Shown: positions 45,568-54,038 of the stretch, piece by piece | How positions within the stretch are numbered: the stretch's first letter is position 1 | Layout of the letters: each line of letters starts with the position of its first letter | NCBI RefSeq assembly: GCF_030362855.1 | Contig: NZ_JAUCBP010000007.1 | Location: forward strand, 682,675-746,674 | Reading direction: 5' to 3' | Source: Neoalteromonas arenosi | Lineage (GTDB): Bacteria; Pseudomonadota; Gammaproteobacteria; Enterobacterales; Alteromonadaceae | Length of the DNA stretch: 64,000 nucleotides | Translations under genes and position numbers: made by a program | The notes under the pieces: model-generated | What the model saw: the letters and a program-made list of their open reading frames with translations, nothing else | Told to the model about the DNA's origin: nothing | Databases searched by the model: none

Positions 45568-46221
45568 TTAGTCTGAAAGTTTGGTTTGAATATTGTTACG
45601 CGAGTAAAGAATATGGCGGCGCATTAGCATTTCTGCCAATTCTTCATCGCGATTTGAAATGGCTTTGACGATTTGAAGGTGTTCGTCATAAGCGGTAGAT
45701 ACTCTAGGCCCTGCCATGCCTAATTGGACGCGGTACATGCGCACCAAGTGATAAATGCCGTTGACAAGGAACTGAATCAACTGTTGGTTTTTACTACCGA
45801 GTACAATTCGATAGTGAAAATCCACATCGCCCGCTTCTTGATAGTATGTCTCGCCGTCTTTTGCAGTAGAGTGATGTTCTGTTAATAACGCAAAGAGCTC
45901 ATCGATTTCATCATCGCTCATATGGCGCGCAGCTAAGCGGGCAGCCATGCCTTCTAGTGATTCACGTACGTCATAGAGTTCAACTAAACCAGTAGCTGAT
46001 AATGCTACGACTCGGGCCCCCACATTGGCGCGTCTTTCAACTAAGTGACAGGACTCTAATCGATTAATGCCTTCGCGAATAACTGCGCGGCTTACTTGAT
46101 AAGTTGTCGACAATTCGTTTTCGCTGAGTTTCTGCCCCGCAGGAATAACACCTTCGACAATGTCATTGCGTAGCTGTAAAAACAGCTTATCAGCAGATGT
46201 AATGGCTTGTTCGACGAGCAT
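45568..46221 (-). CDS. GntR-family (FadR-type) regulator of the prp operon
   Basis: Regulator of 217 residues: winged-helix domain (ENELSTTYQVSRAVIREGINRLE) and a C-terminal FCD ligand domain (about 85-210) with DVDFHYRIVLG. It heads the prpB-prpC-acnD-prpF operon, an arrangement known from Shewanella-like bacteria in place of sigma54-type PrpR. Two perfect palindromes precede it and one core lies inside its frame. It probably represses the operon until a pathway intermediate binds. Confidence 0.9.
   Translation of the reverse strand: MLVEQAITSADKLFLQLRNDIVEGVIPAGQKLSENELSTTYQVSRAVIREGINRLESCHLVERRANVGARVVALSATGLVELYDVRESLEGMAARLAARHMSDDEIDELFALLTEHHSTAKDGETYYQEAGDVDFHYRIVLGSKNQQLIQFLVNGIYHLVRMYRVQLGMAGPRVSTAYDEHLQIVKAISNRDEELAEMLMRRHILYSRNNIQTKLSD
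46104..46113. promoter_or_regulatory. intragenic copy of the GntR operator core
   Basis: TTGTCGACAA, identical to the core of the two upstream palindromes, inside codons for the recognition-region residues of the regulator itself. It may aid looping or roadblock control, or it may be chance. Confidence 0.4.
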
Positions 46222-46241
46222 GTTGGACCTGATTAACTGAT

Positions 46242-46253
46242 ATTGTCGACAAT
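46242..46253. promoter_or_regulatory. operator 1 of the prp operon
   Basis: Perfect 12-bp palindrome ATTGTCGACAAT, 20 bp before the start codon of the GntR gene. The dyad fits the size of a GntR/FadR-type site. Confidence 0.78.
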
Positions 46254-46294
46254 AGTAGGCCTAATTTAGGGGTTTATCAAGTCATCAACACTTA

Positions 46295-46306
46295 ATTGTC
46301 GACAAT
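46295..46306. promoter_or_regulatory. operator 2 of the prp operon
   Basis: Second perfect copy of ATTGTCGACAAT, with longer flanking symmetry (TTAATTGTCGACAATTTAA). Its centre lies 53 bp from operator 1, about five helical turns, on the same face of DNA. Confidence 0.78.
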
Positions 46307-46363
46307 TTAACCTAGGGCATGATTGTCACTTGCACTTTCTGTACTGAACGTTCTAGGCCCCAA

Positions 46364-46414
46364 ACGTACTTTTCGCTCGTAAATGACGTCCAAGGTACGC
46401 CATAACGTACTTTT
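46364..46414. repeat. short direct repeat ACGTACTTTT
   Basis: Two copies of ACGTACTTTT (46364-46373 and 46405-46414) 41 bp apart, between the prp operators and the 3' end of yjdM. No function is evident; possibly part of an uncharacterised regulatory or relict element. Confidence 0.35.
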
Positions 46415-46420
46415 AGGTAG

Positions 46421-46759
46421 CTACGCCTTTTTAACGAACTTTGCCGTTACCATCATCTCGCCGGCTCCATCTACTTTACAGTCGAGTTCGTGGTCTTTTT
46501 TATCCATTACCCTGCGCACAAGCGCCTTCGTACCTATTTTAATTACCTGCGAGCTACCCTTTATTTTAAGGTCTTTGATTACAGTGACTTTATCGCCATC
46601 ACTTAGCACTGTCCCATTCGCATCTTTCACTGCAAAAGTATCATCTTGGTTCTGTTCATTTGGATCCCACTCAAAGCCACACTCTGGGCAAATTAACAAT
46701 CGCTGATCTTGATACACGTACTCTGATTGGCATTGGGGACAAGGGGGCGAGGCAGACAT
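46421..46759 (-). CDS. yjdM: zinc-ribbon protein YjdM (PhnA-like)
   Basis: Protein of 112 residues with an N-terminal zinc ribbon (CPQC and CPEC) and a C-terminal PhnA beta-barrel domain (GDKVTVIKDLKIKGSSQVIKIGT). The cellular role is unclear; despite the old name it is not a phosphonoacetate hydrolase. Separated from the DUF2256 gene by about 50 bp on the same strand. Confidence 0.9.
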   Translation of the reverse strand: MSASPPCPQCQSEYVYQDQRLLICPECGFEWDPNEQNQDDTFAVKDANGTVLSDGDKVTVIKDLKIKGSSQVIKIGTKALVRRVMDKKDHELDCKVDGAGEMMVTAKFVKKA

Positions 46760-46808
46760 TAACGGTCCTTAACTGAAGAGCACAGCGCCTAACTGCTGTA
46801 CTTTGTGC

Positions 46809-46955
46809 TTATTCTTTTTTTAGTTTACCACGTTGACCAGCGCAGCGCTTCGAACAGTACACAACATTTTCCCAATCTCGCTCCCATTTCTTACGCCAGC
46901 TAAATGGCCGATCGCACACTGGGCAAATCTTGGACGGTAAATTAGACTTTTTCAT
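46809..46955 (-). CDS. DUF2256 zinc-ribbon protein
   Basis: A 48-residue protein read directly from the minus strand. It starts [20 protein letters not shown], and has the DUF2256 pattern: CPVC, then [18 protein letters not shown] with the second Cys pair. Four Cys suggest one structural zinc. DUF2256 genes are frequently next to cryptochrome/photolyase genes. Its first 14 bases overlap the last codons of the FeS photolyase gene, implying coupled translation. Function unknown. Confidence 0.9.
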   Translation of the reverse strand: MKKSNLPSKICPVCDRPFSWRKKWERDWENVVYCSKRCAGQRGKLKKE

Positions 46956-48480
46956 TAACGGCTAATTTATCGAAAAAGCGTTCAGCGTCTTCAAACATTG
47001 CTTGCAGCTTACTGTCATCCATCCGCCCCATCGTCTTTAAAATCATACCCATGCGATGGTTATTCTCAAGCTGTGCTTTATGGCGATTGATAAAATCCCA
47101 GTAAAGATAATTGAATGGGCATGCTTGATGTCCGGTTTTCTCTTTCACGCTGTACTCGCAGCGTTTACAGTAATCCGACATTTTGTTGATATAACTACCA
47201 CTGGCTGCATAGGGTTTGCTGGCTAGTTGTCCGCCATCGGCATATAAAATCATGCTCGATACATTTGGCATTTCCACCCACTCGTAGGCATCTGCATACA
47301 CGAGTAAATACCATTCGTTAACCTGTTCAGGATCGAGGCCTGCAAGTAAAGCAAAATTACCCAACACCATTAACCGCTGAATATGGTGGGCATAGGCATT
47401 GTCGCGAGTTTCGGTTATGCATTGCTTCAAGCAATTCATACGAGTATCAGCAGTCCAATAAAACTCAGGTAAGTCACGCGTTGCATTCAAGGCATTCTTT
47501 GTGGCGAGCTCAGGCATAAAGTACCAATAAAAGCCTCTAATATATTCACGCCAGCCTATAATTTGACGCACAAAACCTTCAACACTGTTCAGCGGTGCCT
47601 CTCCAGCATAATAGGCCTGTAAAACTGCTTCTATGACTTCTTTAACGTCAAGCAGACCGCAATTCAAATAAAAACTGATATGACTGTGAAACATCCACGG
47701 CTGATTCATCACCATGGCGTCTTGATAGCGCCCAAAATTCTCTAAACGCTCGTCTATAAAGGTGTTGAGGACATCTAACGCTTGGTTACGTGTAACGGCA
47801 AATGCGAAATTATCAAGATTGCCAAAGTGATCGTCAAAGGTATCTTCCACCAGAGCAAGAACGTCCTGGGTAATTTTATCTGCCTCATAGTGTGAGCGCG
47901 CGGGCACGTCTTTGTCACTGGGCATTGGCTCACGATTTTGCGCATCGTAATTCCACTTTCCCCCCTCGGGTTCACCATCATTCACTAAGTAGCCGGTGTG
48001 CTTGCGTACTTCACGGTAGAAAAACTCCATACGCAGTTGCTTTTTTCCTTTCGCCCAATCGTCGAAGAAGGACTGTGGTACTAAGAACCGGTTGTCCTCT
48101 TGCATAGAAACCGTAACACCGAGCGACTTTTCCCATTCACACATTGCTTGCCAGAGACGATACTCACCTGGATGAGTAACAATAACTTCATCGAGATCAT
48201 GCTGCTCAAGTGCCCAAATGACTTGCGCTTCCAGCGATCCACGATTGTCATCATGATGATAGTCGATATACAGAACATTAAACCCGTCGTCTTTAAGGCT
48301 CTTGGCAAAATGCCGCATCGCACTGAAAAGAAACGCAATCTTTTGTTTATGGTGTTTAACGTAAGTAGCCTCTGATTTCACCTCAGCCATTAACACGATA
48401 TCGCGCTTCTTATCGATGCCTTGCAAGCAGGAGATCGAACGGCTGAGTTGATCGCCGAGCACCAAACGAAGTGCAGCCAT
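46942..48480 (-). CDS. FeS-type bacterial cryptochrome/(6-4) photolyase
   Basis: Protein of 512 residues of the FeS-BCP (PhrB/CryB) group: N-terminal antenna domain beginning [10 protein letters not shown] and C-terminal FAD domain with [19 protein letters not shown]. The four [4Fe-4S] Cys are C350, C438, C441 and C454, the spacing known for this group. Members repair (6-4) photoproducts or act as light sensors; repair is the default reading here because the His pair H365/H366 is retained. Its start meets the stop of the CPD photolyase gene, and it is coupled to DUF2256 downstream. Confidence 0.92.
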   Translation of the reverse strand: MAALRLVLGDQLSRSISCLQGIDKKRDIVLMAEVKSEATYVKHHKQKIAFLFSAMRHFAKSLKDDGFNVLYIDYHHDDNRGSLEAQVIWALEQHDLDEVIVTHPGEYRLWQAMCEWEKSLGVTVSMQEDNRFLVPQSFFDDWAKGKKQLRMEFFYREVRKHTGYLVNDGEPEGGKWNYDAQNREPMPSDKDVPARSHYEADKITQDVLALVEDTFDDHFGNLDNFAFAVTRNQALDVLNTFIDERLENFGRYQDAMVMNQPWMFHSHISFYLNCGLLDVKEVIEAVLQAYYAGEAPLNSVEGFVRQIIGWREYIRGFYWYFMPELATKNALNATRDLPEFYWTADTRMNCLKQCITETRDNAYAHHIQRLMVLGNFALLAGLDPEQVNEWYLLVYADAYEWVEMPNVSSMILYADGGQLASKPYAASGSYINKMSDYCKRCEYSVKEKTGHQACPFNYLYWDFINRHKAQLENNHRMGMILKTMGRMDDSKLQAMFEDAERFFDKLAVNEKV

Positions 48481-49904
48481 TACCCTTTCACCTCATCGTA
48501 GGCGCTTAGTGCACGTTGGCGTGATTCTTTCAGGTCAACGATGGGGTTAGGGTAATCTTTTCCTAACACAACGTCGGCTTCGGATAACACCTTGTCAGGC
48601 GCTTCCCACGGTTTGTGGATGTACTTATTGGGTAATTTGCTTAGTTCTGGACAATACGTCTTCACATATTCGCCCTGCTTGTCAAATTTCTCTCCCTGCA
48701 AAATGGGATTAAAGATACGAAAGTAAGGCGCTGCATCAGCACCAGAACCTGCGACCCATTGCCAACTAGCCGTATTCGCAGCAAGGTCAGCATCGAGTAA
48801 ACAATCCCAAAACCATTTTGCCCCTGCGCGCCAGTCAAGTAATAAGTTTTTGACCAGAAAAGAGCCGACCACCATTCTGACTCGATTGTGCATATAACCG
48901 GTTTGCCACAGCTCTCGCATGCCTGCATCAACGATTGGTATGCCTGTTTGCCCACGCTGCCACGCAACTAATGCATTTGAATCATTCAGCCACGGGAATT
49001 GGTCAAATTTTTTATTAAAGTTATCAGTGGTGATTTTAGGCCAGTGATACAGCAAGTAATAACTGAATTCGCGCCAGCCCAGTTCACTCAAATACGTATC
49101 AATATTATCATTATCGCTGCCGCCAAAAGCATCCAAAATCGAATACCAAATCTGATTGGGTGAGATCTCACCAAAATGTAAGTGTGGTGATAATTTTGAG
49201 GTACCTTCAACAGCCGGAATATTGCGTTGATCGCGATATTGTTGAGCCGCATTTTCGATAAATTTTGACAGCTTTTCGGCCGCGCCGACTTCTCCGGGTT
49301 CCCAAAGTGCATCAAAATCATCAGCCCAATCCAACGTTGGTAACAACGCTAAGTCTTCGACGTCACCCAACTCAACATCGTGGTTGGAAAATTTTATATC
49401 ATCAGGCGATTGTAAGGGATAGCGCGGCGATGCGTGACCAAGGCAGCCATTGCGGTAATAAGGCGTGTAAACCTTATAAGGTGTCCCATCGTTTTTCAGG
49501 ATCTGCATGGGCTCCCACAATAAACTACCGTTAAAACTTTTAACCTTGTAATCCGCTTCTTTAAGCTTCTGTTTAATGTCTTTATCGCGCGACAATTCAC
49601 CCGGCTCATAACGCCGATTCCACACAATCGTGTCGACGCCAGCCGCTGCCGCGAGCGCCAGTATCTCATCTGCAGCTTTTCCTTTTCGAATAATCAGCTT
49701 GTCTTTGAGTGTCTTTTGCAGGCTTTGTAAGGAATGATGCAACCACCATTTAGAGGCCCCGCCTAACGGCTCAACGTCATCGCTTTGCTCGTCAAAAACA
49801 TAGAGCGGAATAATATCCCCCTGCTCTACGGCCCAACTCAGTGCAGGATTGTCTTTAATACGGAGGTCTTGTCGAAACCAAACAAGCGTCGTTTGTTTTG
49901 TCAT
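48480..49904 (-). CDS. phr: class I CPD photolyase
   Basis: Protein of 474 residues: antenna-binding N-domain (TTLVWFRQDLRIKDNPAL) and FAD domain (LGWREFSYYLLYHWP, MHNRVRMVVGSFLVKNLLLDW, ANTASWQWVAGSGADAAPYFRIFNP). Compared with E. coli PhrB, the Trp triad W306/W359/W382 and N378 are present, so flavin photoreduction and CPD repair should work. The ATG at 49904 gives the normal N-terminus; upstream in-frame sequence is unlikely to be coding because it overlaps the divergent gene. Upstream of the FeS photolyase, with one-base overlap. Confidence 0.94.
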   Translation of the reverse strand: MTKQTTLVWFRQDLRIKDNPALSWAVEQGDIIPLYVFDEQSDDVEPLGGASKWWLHHSLQSLQKTLKDKLIIRKGKAADEILALAAAAGVDTIVWNRRYEPGELSRDKDIKQKLKEADYKVKSFNGSLLWEPMQILKNDGTPYKVYTPYYRNGCLGHASPRYPLQSPDDIKFSNHDVELGDVEDLALLPTLDWADDFDALWEPGEVGAAEKLSKFIENAAQQYRDQRNIPAVEGTSKLSPHLHFGEISPNQIWYSILDAFGGSDNDNIDTYLSELGWREFSYYLLYHWPKITTDNFNKKFDQFPWLNDSNALVAWQRGQTGIPIVDAGMRELWQTGYMHNRVRMVVGSFLVKNLLLDWRAGAKWFWDCLLDADLAANTASWQWVAGSGADAAPYFRIFNPILQGEKFDKQGEYVKTYCPELSKLPNKYIHKPWEAPDKVLSEADVVLGKDYPNPIVDLKESRQRALSAYDEVKG

Positions 49905-50019
49905 GTTTTTAGCGTGCTGAATTACTTTAGTGATTGTTACTGAATACACAGATTTTTCGATCCATTTATTCAGAAAAACACTACAAAAAATCGTCAAAAC
50001 TAACGGTATTGCAGACAAT

Positions 50020-51318
50020 ATGAACAACCATGTAAAACGCGGATTGATGATTTTCAGAAATGACTTGCGTTTAAATGATAGTCCGACGTTATCGATGCTC
50101 GCACAGCTGTGCGATGAGTTACTTTGTATTCGCATTATCAGCGATAGCGAACAAGAGGCCAACGCATTCAATTTGGTAAGCCTCGGTGCACACCGGTATC
50201 GATTTTTACTTGAGTGTTTAGCTGATCTCAATACACACTTGCACGAATACGAGCAGTCCTTGGTGGTACTGCAAGGTGACCCCTACACCGTCATTGCTGA
50301 CTTGATCAATAAAGGACACTTTAGTCATGTAGGAATGGCGAGTGATTGTGGCGTGTATGAACGAGAGTTATCTGTATTTGTGAATAAATGTTGCAAACAA
50401 AACCACGCGCGTTTCATAGACGACTCGGCGGAATGCTTATACCAACAATCAGATTTGCCCTTTTCACTCGAAAATATGCCTGATGTTTTCTCGCCATTCA
50501 GGCGCAAAGTAGAGAAATACACTGAGCCAAGAAAGCCAATCAAAATACCCAATGAGTTGCCTAAACAAGCTGCTATTCCCGGTGAATTAATTCCCATAAA
50601 TGTAGAGCGCGCACTGACATCAACCACGCCCAATAAAGTCGCCCAGTTTATCGGTGGTGAGAAAATCGCTTGGCAGCAAGTCACCTATTACTTTGATAAG
50701 ACACATTACATTCAACGCTACAAGGATACGCGCAATGGACTGGACGGTTGGGATTTTTCATCAAAACTCAGTGCGTGGTTGGCACACGGCTGTATTTCCG
50801 CTGCTAGTGTGGCAGATGCTCTGGCTAATTACGAAGCCCGTGAGCATCAGAACGAGTCAACTTATTGGTTGTTTTTTGAATTGCTGTGGCGAGACTTCTT
50901 TCATTGGCAGATGTACAAGCAACAACATTTGATGTTTGTGTTTTCAGGCATACAAAACAACTTCCCCAACACCCTTCATGATCGTGAAACATTCGAAAAA
51001 TGGTGTGCTGGGGAAACCGGTTACGACATTGTGGATGCCTGTATGCGCCAACTAAACGCTACAGGGTTTATGTCAAACCGCGGTCGTCAGTTAGTCGCAA
51101 GTTGTTTCGTTCATGAACTTGGACAGGACTGGCGCTATGGTGCAGCTTACTTCGAACAGCAACTGATCGATTATGACGTTGCAAGCAATTGGGGTAATTG
51201 GCAATATCTAGCGGGCGTAGGCAGCGATCCGCGCGGTCATCGACAATTTAATTTGCATAAACAAACGCAGATGTACGACCCCCAACATCACTTTATTAAC
51301 CATTGGCTACAGCGCTAG
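50020..51318 (+). CDS. DASH-type cryptochrome
   Basis: Protein of about 432 residues of the CRY-DASH group: RGLMIFRNDLRLNDSPTL at the start and the DASH signature DYDVASNWGNWQYLAGVGSD with HRQFNLHKQTQMYDP at the end. Family knowledge: CRY-DASH binds FAD and folate and repairs CPDs mainly in single-stranded DNA. W359 and W382 equivalents are present, but the W306 position reads Thr/Leu. It diverges from the phr gene with about 115 bp between starts. The start at 50020 gives the best N-terminus; an earlier start at 49930 is less likely. Confidence 0.87.
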   Translation: MNNHVKRGLMIFRNDLRLNDSPTLSMLAQLCDELLCIRIISDSEQEANAFNLVSLGAHRYRFLLECLADLNTHLHEYEQSLVVLQGDPYTVIADLINKGHFSHVGMASDCGVYERELSVFVNKCCKQNHARFIDDSAECLYQQSDLPFSLENMPDVFSPFRRKVEKYTEPRKPIKIPNELPKQAAIPGELIPINVERALTSTTPNKVAQFIGGEKIAWQQVTYYFDKTHYIQRYKDTRNGLDGWDFSSKLSAWLAHGCISAASVADALANYEAREHQNESTYWLFFELLWRDFFHWQMYKQQHLMFVFSGIQNNFPNTLHDRETFEKWCAGETGYDIVDACMRQLNATGFMSNRGRQLVASCFVHELGQDWRYGAAYFEQQLIDYDVASNWGNWQYLAGVGSDPRGHRQFNLHKQTQMYDPQHHFINHWLQR

Positions 51319-52844
51319 TGTCTAAATCGATTCAAATTGTTTGGTTTAAAAGGGACTTGCGCTTGCGTGACCATGCGCCATTGGCAGAAGCGAGTTGTCG
51401 AAATGAACCGACTGTACTGTTGTACATTATTGAGCCCATGCTTATCAATGATCCGCACTTCGATATTCGCCATTGGCGCTTTATCACTCAATCTATTACA
51501 GATTTGAACGAACAGCTGAGTGCCAAGGGCGCATGTATCACGCTAGTTATCGGTAACGCGGAGCAAGCATTCGCATCGATTGCTAAGCAATTTACTATCG
51601 CAAGAGTACTTAGTTATGAAGAAGTCGGGCTTGATAATACCTACCAACGCGATAAACGCCTAAAAGCTTGGTTTAACGGTCATGGTATCGATTGGCTGGA
51701 GTTTGCGAATGGTGGCGTAACACGTGGATTAAACAACCGACGTAATTGGAAACAGCAATGGCACGATTACCTGAGGCGACCGGTTGACGATCCGGCGCTT
51801 GAGGCCTTGCAAGTGATTGAGCCAGAGAGCTTGGGTACACCTTTGTCACTGAGTAACGCTGTAAAAGTCCATCATTTGGATGATACAACAGACATTATCT
51901 CTTCATTAAACGCATTGACCGCACCTGCGCAAACCTTCCAGCCAGGTGGCGAAAAGCGCGCGTGGTATACCCTTAATCACTTTTTAGCCGAACGTGGTAT
52001 TAGATATGCGCAGCAAATTTCCAGTCCTAGTCTAGCAAGAAAGTCTTGTTCCCGATTATCGCCATATTTAGCGTGGGGAAATATTACACCGCGTCAGGTA
52101 CTCAATCGACTGAACAGTAAAAAATCAGACAGTGATTGGAGGCGCACAGTAAAGGCGTTCTCGTCTCGTATTCAATGGCGTTCGCATTTTATCCAAAAGT
52201 TTGAGAGTGAGTGCTCGATGGAAATTAGTCCCGTTAATAAAGCCTACGAGAACTACCCATACGCTGGTGCGCTGGACGCCGAACCCAAAGTTACCGCTTG
52301 GCAACGAGGAGAGACGGGGTTTCCGTTAATTGATGCTTGTATACGCGCAGTAATTGCAACAGGCTATTTAAACTTTCGGATGCGTGCAATGCTGGTCAGT
52401 TTTTTAACGCACCATCTAAATGTCGATTGGCGCAAAGGCGTGGTATTTCTAGGACGGCAGTTCCTTGATTTTGAACCCGGCATTCACTACCCACAGTTTC
52501 AGATGCAGGCCAGCGTAACAGGTACAAATACCATACGCCTTTACAATCCGTTAAAACAAGCACTAGATCACGATAAAGATGGTCGTTTTACGCGTAAATG
52601 GGTACCTGAATTAGCTGAAGTCCCCGATGACTTGATTCACTCACCATGGAAGCTTAGCGCGATGGAACAAAGACTTTACGGTGTGGAACTTGGCCGAGAC
52701 TACCCATTACCTATTATTGATATTGAACAAGCGAGTCGCGAAGCGCGTGACCGTCTGTGGTCCTTTCGCGAACGTGATGATGTTAAACGCGAAGCTCGAC
52801 GAATATTAAGCAAACACACCATACCTGGTTCGCCCAGAACCTAA
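51318..52844 (+). CDS. fourth cryptochrome/photolyase-family protein, atypical
   Basis: Protein of about 508 residues with antenna domain (SIQIVWFKRDLRLRDHAPL) and FAD domain. The FAD-proximal segment reads EPGIHYPQFQMQASVTGTN where CPD photolyases have ANNGGWQW-type sequence, so N378 becomes Gly and W382 Pro by position; W306 becomes Ala and W359 is kept. Members with this IHYPQ pattern are known in Bacteroidetes and cyanobacteria but their function is, as far as I know, unsettled. GTG at 51318 overlaps the stop of the DASH gene by one base; TTG at 51303 is an alternative. Confidence 0.8.
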   Translation: MSKSIQIVWFKRDLRLRDHAPLAEASCRNEPTVLLYIIEPMLINDPHFDIRHWRFITQSITDLNEQLSAKGACITLVIGNAEQAFASIAKQFTIARVLSYEEVGLDNTYQRDKRLKAWFNGHGIDWLEFANGGVTRGLNNRRNWKQQWHDYLRRPVDDPALEALQVIEPESLGTPLSLSNAVKVHHLDDTTDIISSLNALTAPAQTFQPGGEKRAWYTLNHFLAERGIRYAQQISSPSLARKSCSRLSPYLAWGNITPRQVLNRLNSKKSDSDWRRTVKAFSSRIQWRSHFIQKFESECSMEISPVNKAYENYPYAGALDAEPKVTAWQRGETGFPLIDACIRAVIATGYLNFRMRAMLVSFLTHHLNVDWRKGVVFLGRQFLDFEPGIHYPQFQMQASVTGTNTIRLYNPLKQALDHDKDGRFTRKWVPELAEVPDDLIHSPWKLSAMEQRLYGVELGRDYPLPIIDIEQASREARDRLWSFRERDDVKREARRILSKHTIPGSPRT

Positions 52845-52845
52845 A

Positions 52846-53202
52846 CTAAGACGCTTTTTTGATGCGTTCTTTAGTGTTTGCATCAACTTGAGATTGAGCC
52901 TCCATTTGCTGCTTAGCTTCTTGCTCTTCTGAAGGCTCATGATCTTTAAGCCATTTGGTCAGTAATCCAATTTGCCCGCATTTATACGCTGCGTAAGTCA
53001 ACCGTAATGCATTAGATAAGGTTTCGCTATCGTTCCAATTTGTTACGTCGCTAATTTCTTTGTAGCACCGCATCGCTTGCGGCGTAATGTAACCGCGGAC
53101 TAATTTCTTTCCCTGAGCCTTTTGACGTTCTCGAAACCGTTTTTGTTTTAGCGCGTTTGCGGAAGGCGTTTTTTTAGTGTTTTTCTTCTGGCCGATTTTC
53201 AT
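52846..53202 (-). CDS. small basic protein, possible DNA-binding, function unknown
   Basis: Protein of 118 residues, very Lys/Arg-rich at the N-terminus (KKNTKKTPSANALKQKRFRERQ). The middle (RGYITPQAMRCYKEISDVTNWNDSETLSNALRLTYAAYK) has the strand-helix-helix outline of a ribbon-helix-helix domain, followed by an acidic Gln-rich tail. Converges on the fourth cryptochrome gene, leaving one base between stops. DNA binding is inferred from pattern only. Confidence 0.6.
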   Translation of the reverse strand: MKIGQKKNTKKTPSANALKQKRFRERQKAQGKKLVRGYITPQAMRCYKEISDVTNWNDSETLSNALRLTYAAYKCGQIGLLTKWLKDHEPSEEQEAKQQMEAQSQVDANTKERIKKAS

Positions 53203-53406
53203 TTTTTTATCTCATTCTTATAACTCTGAAAATTGTAGCACACCTTCCTCTACACGGTTATGCGTTACCATGAAAAACAACACTAAGTGACTAATAATCA
53301 TACACTTTATAATTGACTCTTGGTTTTCTGTAAGAACTATAATAAAAATAATGCTACATAGGCTTAATGTGACAATTTATTGAAAATTCACTGTTCAGAG
53401 TTGTTT

Positions 53407-53424
53407 AGCGTACAAGTGTTCGCT
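53407..53424. promoter_or_regulatory. FabR-like operator upstream of fabA
   Basis: AGCGTACAAGTGTTCGCT, an 18-bp inverted repeat (AGCG-ACA / TGT-CGCT half sites), matches the FabR-type pattern found before fabA and fabB in gammaproteobacteria. It lies 36 bp before the fabA start codon. Confidence 0.72.
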
Positions 53425-53459
53425 AAATTAGCGGCTCATTTACAGCAGTAGACGGTTTT

Positions 53460-53981
53460 ATGTCATTACAAGATAAAAATAGTTTTAGTCGAGAAGAGCT
53501 TTTAGCCTGTAGTCAGGGGGAGCTTTTTGGTCCGGGTAACAGTCAGTTACCAGCACCTAACATGCTTATGATGGATCGTATAGTATCGATCACTGAAGAA
53601 GGCGGTGAAAATGGTAAAGGTGAAATCATAGCCGAATTAGATATCACACCGGACTTGTGGTTTTTTGATTGTCACTTCCCAGGCGATCCAGTAATGCCGG
53701 GCTGTCTCGGGCTTGATGCTATGTGGCAATTGGTTGGTTTTTTCCTAGGTTGGAGTGGCGGCCCAGGTAAAGGAAGAGCACTAGGCGTAGGTGAAGTTAA
53801 GTTTACCGGCCAAATCCTACCAACAGCTAAAAAAGTCACTTATCACATCCAAATGAAACGCGTTGTTAAACGTCGTTTGTTCATGGGCTTGGCTGATGGC
53901 GTCGTCAAAGTTGACGGACGTGAAATCTACAGCGCCAAGGATCTGAAAGTGGGCTTATTTCAAGATACTAGCAGTTTCTAA
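53460..53981 (+). CDS. fabA: 3-hydroxydecanoyl-ACP dehydratase/isomerase
   Basis: Protein of 173 residues. The catalytic His is in [13 protein letters not shown] and the Asp in [13 protein letters not shown]. It dehydrates 3-hydroxydecanoyl-ACP and isomerises the product, starting unsaturated fatty acid synthesis. The FabR-like operator upstream suggests control by unsaturation of the membrane. Followed by a shared terminator with rmf. Confidence 0.97.
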   Translation: MSLQDKNSFSREELLACSQGELFGPGNSQLPAPNMLMMDRIVSITEEGGENGKGEIIAELDITPDLWFFDCHFPGDPVMPGCLGLDAMWQLVGFFLGWSGGPGKGRALGVGEVKFTGQILPTAKKVTYHIQMKRVVKRRLFMGLADGVVKVDGREIYSAKDLKVGLFQDTSSF

Positions 53982-54012
53982 AAAGAACCCCGCAACAAAT
54001 GCGGGGTCTTAC
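53982..54012. terminator. bidirectional terminator between fabA and rmf
   Basis: Stem ACCCCGC/GCGGGGT (53987-53993 and 54001-54007), seven-base loop. The plus side has a weak T-rich tail; the minus side has TTCTTTTT. It serves the converging fabA and rmf transcripts. Confidence 0.75.
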
Positions 54013-54038
54013 TTCATACTTATCGATAACGTTAGCGC

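Noticed and set aside
49905-50231. N-terminal extension of the CPD photolyase gene
   Set aside because: It overlaps the start of the divergent CRY-DASH gene and does not resemble any photolyase N-terminus; ATG at 49904 gives the family start.
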